A stretch of DNA of 64,000 nt from Thermodesulfobacterium geofontis OPF15 (GTDB lineage: Bacteria > Desulfobacterota > Thermodesulfobacteria > Thermodesulfobacteriales > Thermodesulfobacteriaceae), in the NCBI RefSeq assembly GCF_000215975.1, contig NC_015682.1:124001-188000 (forward strand), read 5' to 3'. The position numbers and the translations under genes were made by a program. How positions within the stretch are numbered: position 1 is the first letter of the stretch; each line of letters opens with the position of its first letter. The notes below the pieces were generated by a model, which did no database searches, was not told the DNA's origin, and was given only the letters and a program-made list of their open reading frames with translations. Shown in pieces: positions 62,067-64,000 of the stretch.

Positions 62067-63035
62067 TTAAGAATAATGTATTAATTTGAGGGTTTCTCTA
62101 TCTACTTCATAGGAATTTTCCCTTTCTTTTTTAGCTAACTCTAAAGCTTCTTTGGCTCGGTTTATAAGAAAGGAAACTGATCTTTCCAAGGATATTTCTG
62201 GCAAAATTTGGGAAATTCCAATAGAAAGGCTAATCTCTTTATTAACCTCTTCCCACTTTTTAATAATCCTTTCAGCTATTGCAAGGGATTTTCTCCAATT
62301 AATGTAGGGAATAATAATTACAAATTTGTCTTCATCATATCTACATACTTTATCAATTTTTTCTCTTGTTGATTTTTGAAGAACCTTAGCAAGTTCCCTT
62401 AAAATTTTTTCTCCGCTTTGATGTCCATAATGACGATTATACCATTTAAAATTATCTATGCTTATCATAAAAATTACAAGAGGATATTTTTGTCTTAAAG
62501 CTCTATAAGCCTCCTCCATTATAACTTCTTCAAAATATTTTCTATTAAAAACCCCTGTAACCAAATCTTCTCTTTCTATTTTTCTTATTTCCTTAAACAT
62601 GAGATATTCTTTAAGAAGCTTAAAGATTTTTGCTTTGAATTCTTCTAAGGAAAAGGGTTTTATTATAAAATCATCTACTCCCCAGGAGAAAAAATCTAAA
62701 AAATCTACTTTTAAAAGATAAAGATATTCTAAAATCATAAAATCAAGAATTATTAAAATCTTACTTTCTGGAGCTAACGTTTTTATATTAAAAACAAAGC
62801 TGGAAAATCCCTCTTTAAGCTCCTTAGAAAGTATTATTAATATTTGAAATTTTTCTTGTTCAAGGTTCGTAAACATTTCCTCTTTTGAAAATGCTTCTAC
62901 CACATCTATATTAAATTGGGTTAAAAATTTATTTAACAAGGCTCTAAAAGCTGGATCATTCTCTACATACATTAGCGCTTGAACTTTTTCCTTAAATCTT
63001 TCTTCTATTTGCTTACATAAATCTAGAAGTTTCAA
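62067..63035 (-). CDS. Response regulator-like protein with degenerate receiver and degenerate GGDEF domain
   Basis: The 322-aa protein has an N-terminal receiver-like fold (about 15-145) and a GGDEF-type domain (about 150-310). In the receiver the acidic pocket reads YVENDP, the phospho-acceptor aspartate position falls in IIILSKE-like sequence without Asp, and only the lysine (IIKP, K126) is kept. The GGDEF signature is DEDKF (234-238), although upstream D194 (SIDNFKWYN) and the fold are kept. It is therefore probably not a diguanylate cyclase; it may bind GTP or c-di-GMP or act through protein contacts. Confidence 0.85.
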   Translation of the reverse strand: MKLLDLCKQIEERFKEKVQALMYVENDPAFRALLNKFLTQFNIDVVEAFSKEEMFTNLEQEKFQILIILSKELKEGFSSFVFNIKTLAPESKILIILDFMILEYLYLLKVDFLDFFSWGVDDFIIKPFSLEEFKAKIFKLLKEYLMFKEIRKIEREDLVTGVFNRKYFEEVIMEEAYRALRQKYPLVIFMISIDNFKWYNRHYGHQSGEKILRELAKVLQKSTREKIDKVCRYDEDKFVIIIPYINWRKSLAIAERIIKKWEEVNKEISLSIGISQILPEISLERSVSFLINRAKEALELAKKERENSYEVDRETLKLIHYS

Positions 63036-63176
63036 TTTTAAAACTCCCTTGTAAAATAGTTTTTAAATTAAATTAAAAACTATTTATTTCAATCTTTCGG
63101 TAAATTTTAGCTATACTTAACTTAAAAAACAAAAATATCTTGATTTTTTAATTTCTTGATTTACACTAAAACCATT

Positions 63177-63551
63177 ATGGAACCTCCAAACAAAGTAGTT
63201 GACTTAAAAGATTGGATAAATGCTTTTTGGAATTTCCAAGAAGAGGATTTACAATATTTACAAAATTTAATCATAAAAAAAACACCTCTTGATCCTGAAG
63301 AAATAATAAATAATTTAAAAGAAAGGATTAAAACCAGAAAGGCTTTTTATCAAATCTATAAACACCTTCCTAAAAAAGATTTATCTCCCAAAGATTTAGA
63401 ATGGGCAGAAAAAAAACTTGCAGAAATTATATATAGAGAAGATTTAATAACTGAACTTACTAACAAAATTTTAGATCTTCTTACTTTCTTTGTTGAATCT
63501 GAAAAAGCTGTTTTTCCAGAACTTCCGTCAAATCCCTTTTTAGTACACTAA
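63177..63551 (+). CDS. Hypothetical helical protein of 124 aa
   Basis: Not recognised. The protein is mostly charged helices (LKDWINAFWNFQEEDLQYL, EEIINNLKERIKTRKAF, DLEWAEKKLAEIIYRED) with a hydrophobic patch at LLTFFVES and no signal peptide. The ATG at 63177 is preferred over a TTG at 63156 that overlaps a possible -10 (TACACT). kdsD starts 6 bp after its stop, so the two probably form an operon. Confidence 0.6.
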   Translation: MEPPNKVVDLKDWINAFWNFQEEDLQYLQNLIIKKTPLDPEEIINNLKERIKTRKAFYQIYKHLPKKDLSPKDLEWAEKKLAEIIYREDLITELTNKILDLLTFFVESEKAVFPELPSNPFLVH

Positions 63552-63557
63552 TTTTCT

Positions 63558-64000
63558 ATGAAAGAAAAAGAAGTCCTTCTTGAAAGAGCTAAAGAAATTC
63601 TTCAAATAGAAAAATTAGGTCTTGAAGAGGTTTCTAAAAATTTAAATGATTCTTTTGTTCAAGCTTTAGAACTTATTTTAAACATTAAGGGAAGAGTAGT
63701 AGTTACAGGAGTAGGGAAAAGCGGAATTATAGGAAGAAAAATTTCAGCTACTCTTTCTTCTACAGGAACACCTTCTTTTTTCCTTCATCCAGTTGAAGCT
63801 CTTCATGGAGACTTAGGAATGGTCACCTCTGAGGATATTTTACTTGCTATCTCCTATTCTGGAAATACTCTCGAGGTTTGTGAACTTGCTTCTATTCTTA
63901 AAAAAAGAAATATCAAAATAATAAGTTTAACTGGAAATCCAGAAAGTAGATTAGCAAAACTTTCTGATATAATTATCAATACCAAAATTCCTAAAGAGGC
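63558..64000 (+). CDS. kdsD: Arabinose-5-phosphate isomerase KdsD, truncated by the window edge
   Basis: The frame starts at ATG 63558 and is open to the right edge (147 codons seen). The SIS domain is clear: VVVTGVGKSGIIGRKISATL, HPVEALHGDLGMV, and AISYSGNTLEV. These match KdsD/KpsF, which converts ribulose-5-phosphate to arabinose-5-phosphate for the Kdo of lipopolysaccharide. This implies a Gram-negative envelope. CBS domains would lie beyond the window. Confidence 0.9.
   Translation, partial: MKEKEVLLERAKEILQIEKLGLEEVSKNLNDSFVQALELILNIKGRVVVTGVGKSGIIGRKISATLSSTGTPSFFLHPVEALHGDLGMVTSEDILLAISYSGNTLEVCELASILKKRNIKIISLTGNPESRLAKLSDIIINTKIPKE

Noticed and set aside
1-64000. CRISPR array, rRNA operon or replication origin
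   Set aside because: No regularly spaced repeats, rRNA-like sequence or DnaA-box cluster was seen while reading the window; dnaB is present but is in its ribosomal protein operon, not at an origin.

Overview
The window is AT-rich chromosomal DNA from a bacterium. The contiguous sat, aprB, aprA and qmoABC genes show dissimilatory sulfate reduction. With the low GC content, the lysine- and isoleucine-rich proteins and the tightly packed genes, this suggests a thermophilic sulfate reducer of the Thermodesulfobacterium type. That placement is an inference from gene content and was not tested by phylogeny. There is no rRNA gene, no CRISPR array and no recognisable transposase or integrase.

Layout. 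1-9 kb: recA on the minus strand, then a compact plus-strand run of rlmE, an SbcD-like nuclease, dapB, an Mrp-type ATPase, a DUF4213/DUF364 protein, a small membrane protein, murI, argD and a B12-binding radical SAM protein, most touching or overlapping. 9-21 kb is the accessory part: a small membrane protein, a metallo-beta-lactamase-fold hydrolase, a methyltransferase remnant, nfi, a type I restriction-modification locus with two extra gene pairs inside it, mscL and a decayed P-type ATPase. 21-26.5 kb: flavin reductase-like, TPR, DUF1992 and ribD on the plus strand, facing an M23 peptidase, bactofilin, rluD and coaE operon. 26.5-40 kb: rpsO, then the minus-strand tuf, rpmG, tRNA-Trp, secE, nusG, rplKAJL, rpoBC cluster preceded by three tRNA genes. 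40-49 kb: the sulfate reduction cluster. 49-64 kb: housekeeping genes (polyprenyl synthase, RecB/AddA-like helicase, rsmE, universal stress protein, dnaB-rplI-rpsR-rpsF, purB, a NUDIX gene), a LysM-NlpC/P60 cell wall enzyme, a degenerate GGDEF protein and the start of kdsD.

How genes work together. Sat activates sulfate to APS, AprBA reduces APS to sulfite, and QmoABC links AprBA to the membrane quinone pool. The genes run sat, a small unknown gene, aprB, aprA, qmoA, qmoB, qmoC on the minus strand. A strong terminator after aprA and a perfect 22-bp inverted repeat in front of qmoA separate the soluble and membrane halves.

Main point of interest. The restriction locus reads hsdM, three-helix membrane protein, ThsB-like TIR protein, hsdS, MntA-type nucleotidyltransferase, HepT-type HEPN protein, hsdR. 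It is bracketed by two 58-bp copies of the 3' end of nfi that differ at only five positions, with the encoded peptide conserved. The second copy ends 7 bp from the mscL stop codon. This looks like the scar of a roughly 7.9-kb defence cassette inserted at the end of nfi. The membrane/TIR pair has no ThsA partner here and may be an uncharacterised defence module.

Several starts were moved to the ATG or GTG that follows a ribosome binding site (rplL, rplI, aprA, sat, the 134-aa gene, the polyprenyl synthase, the NUDIX gene). Genes not found as long open frames were added: rpmG, a 59-aa membrane protein, the truncated kdsD, the partial gene at the left edge, tRNAs and two pseudogenes.
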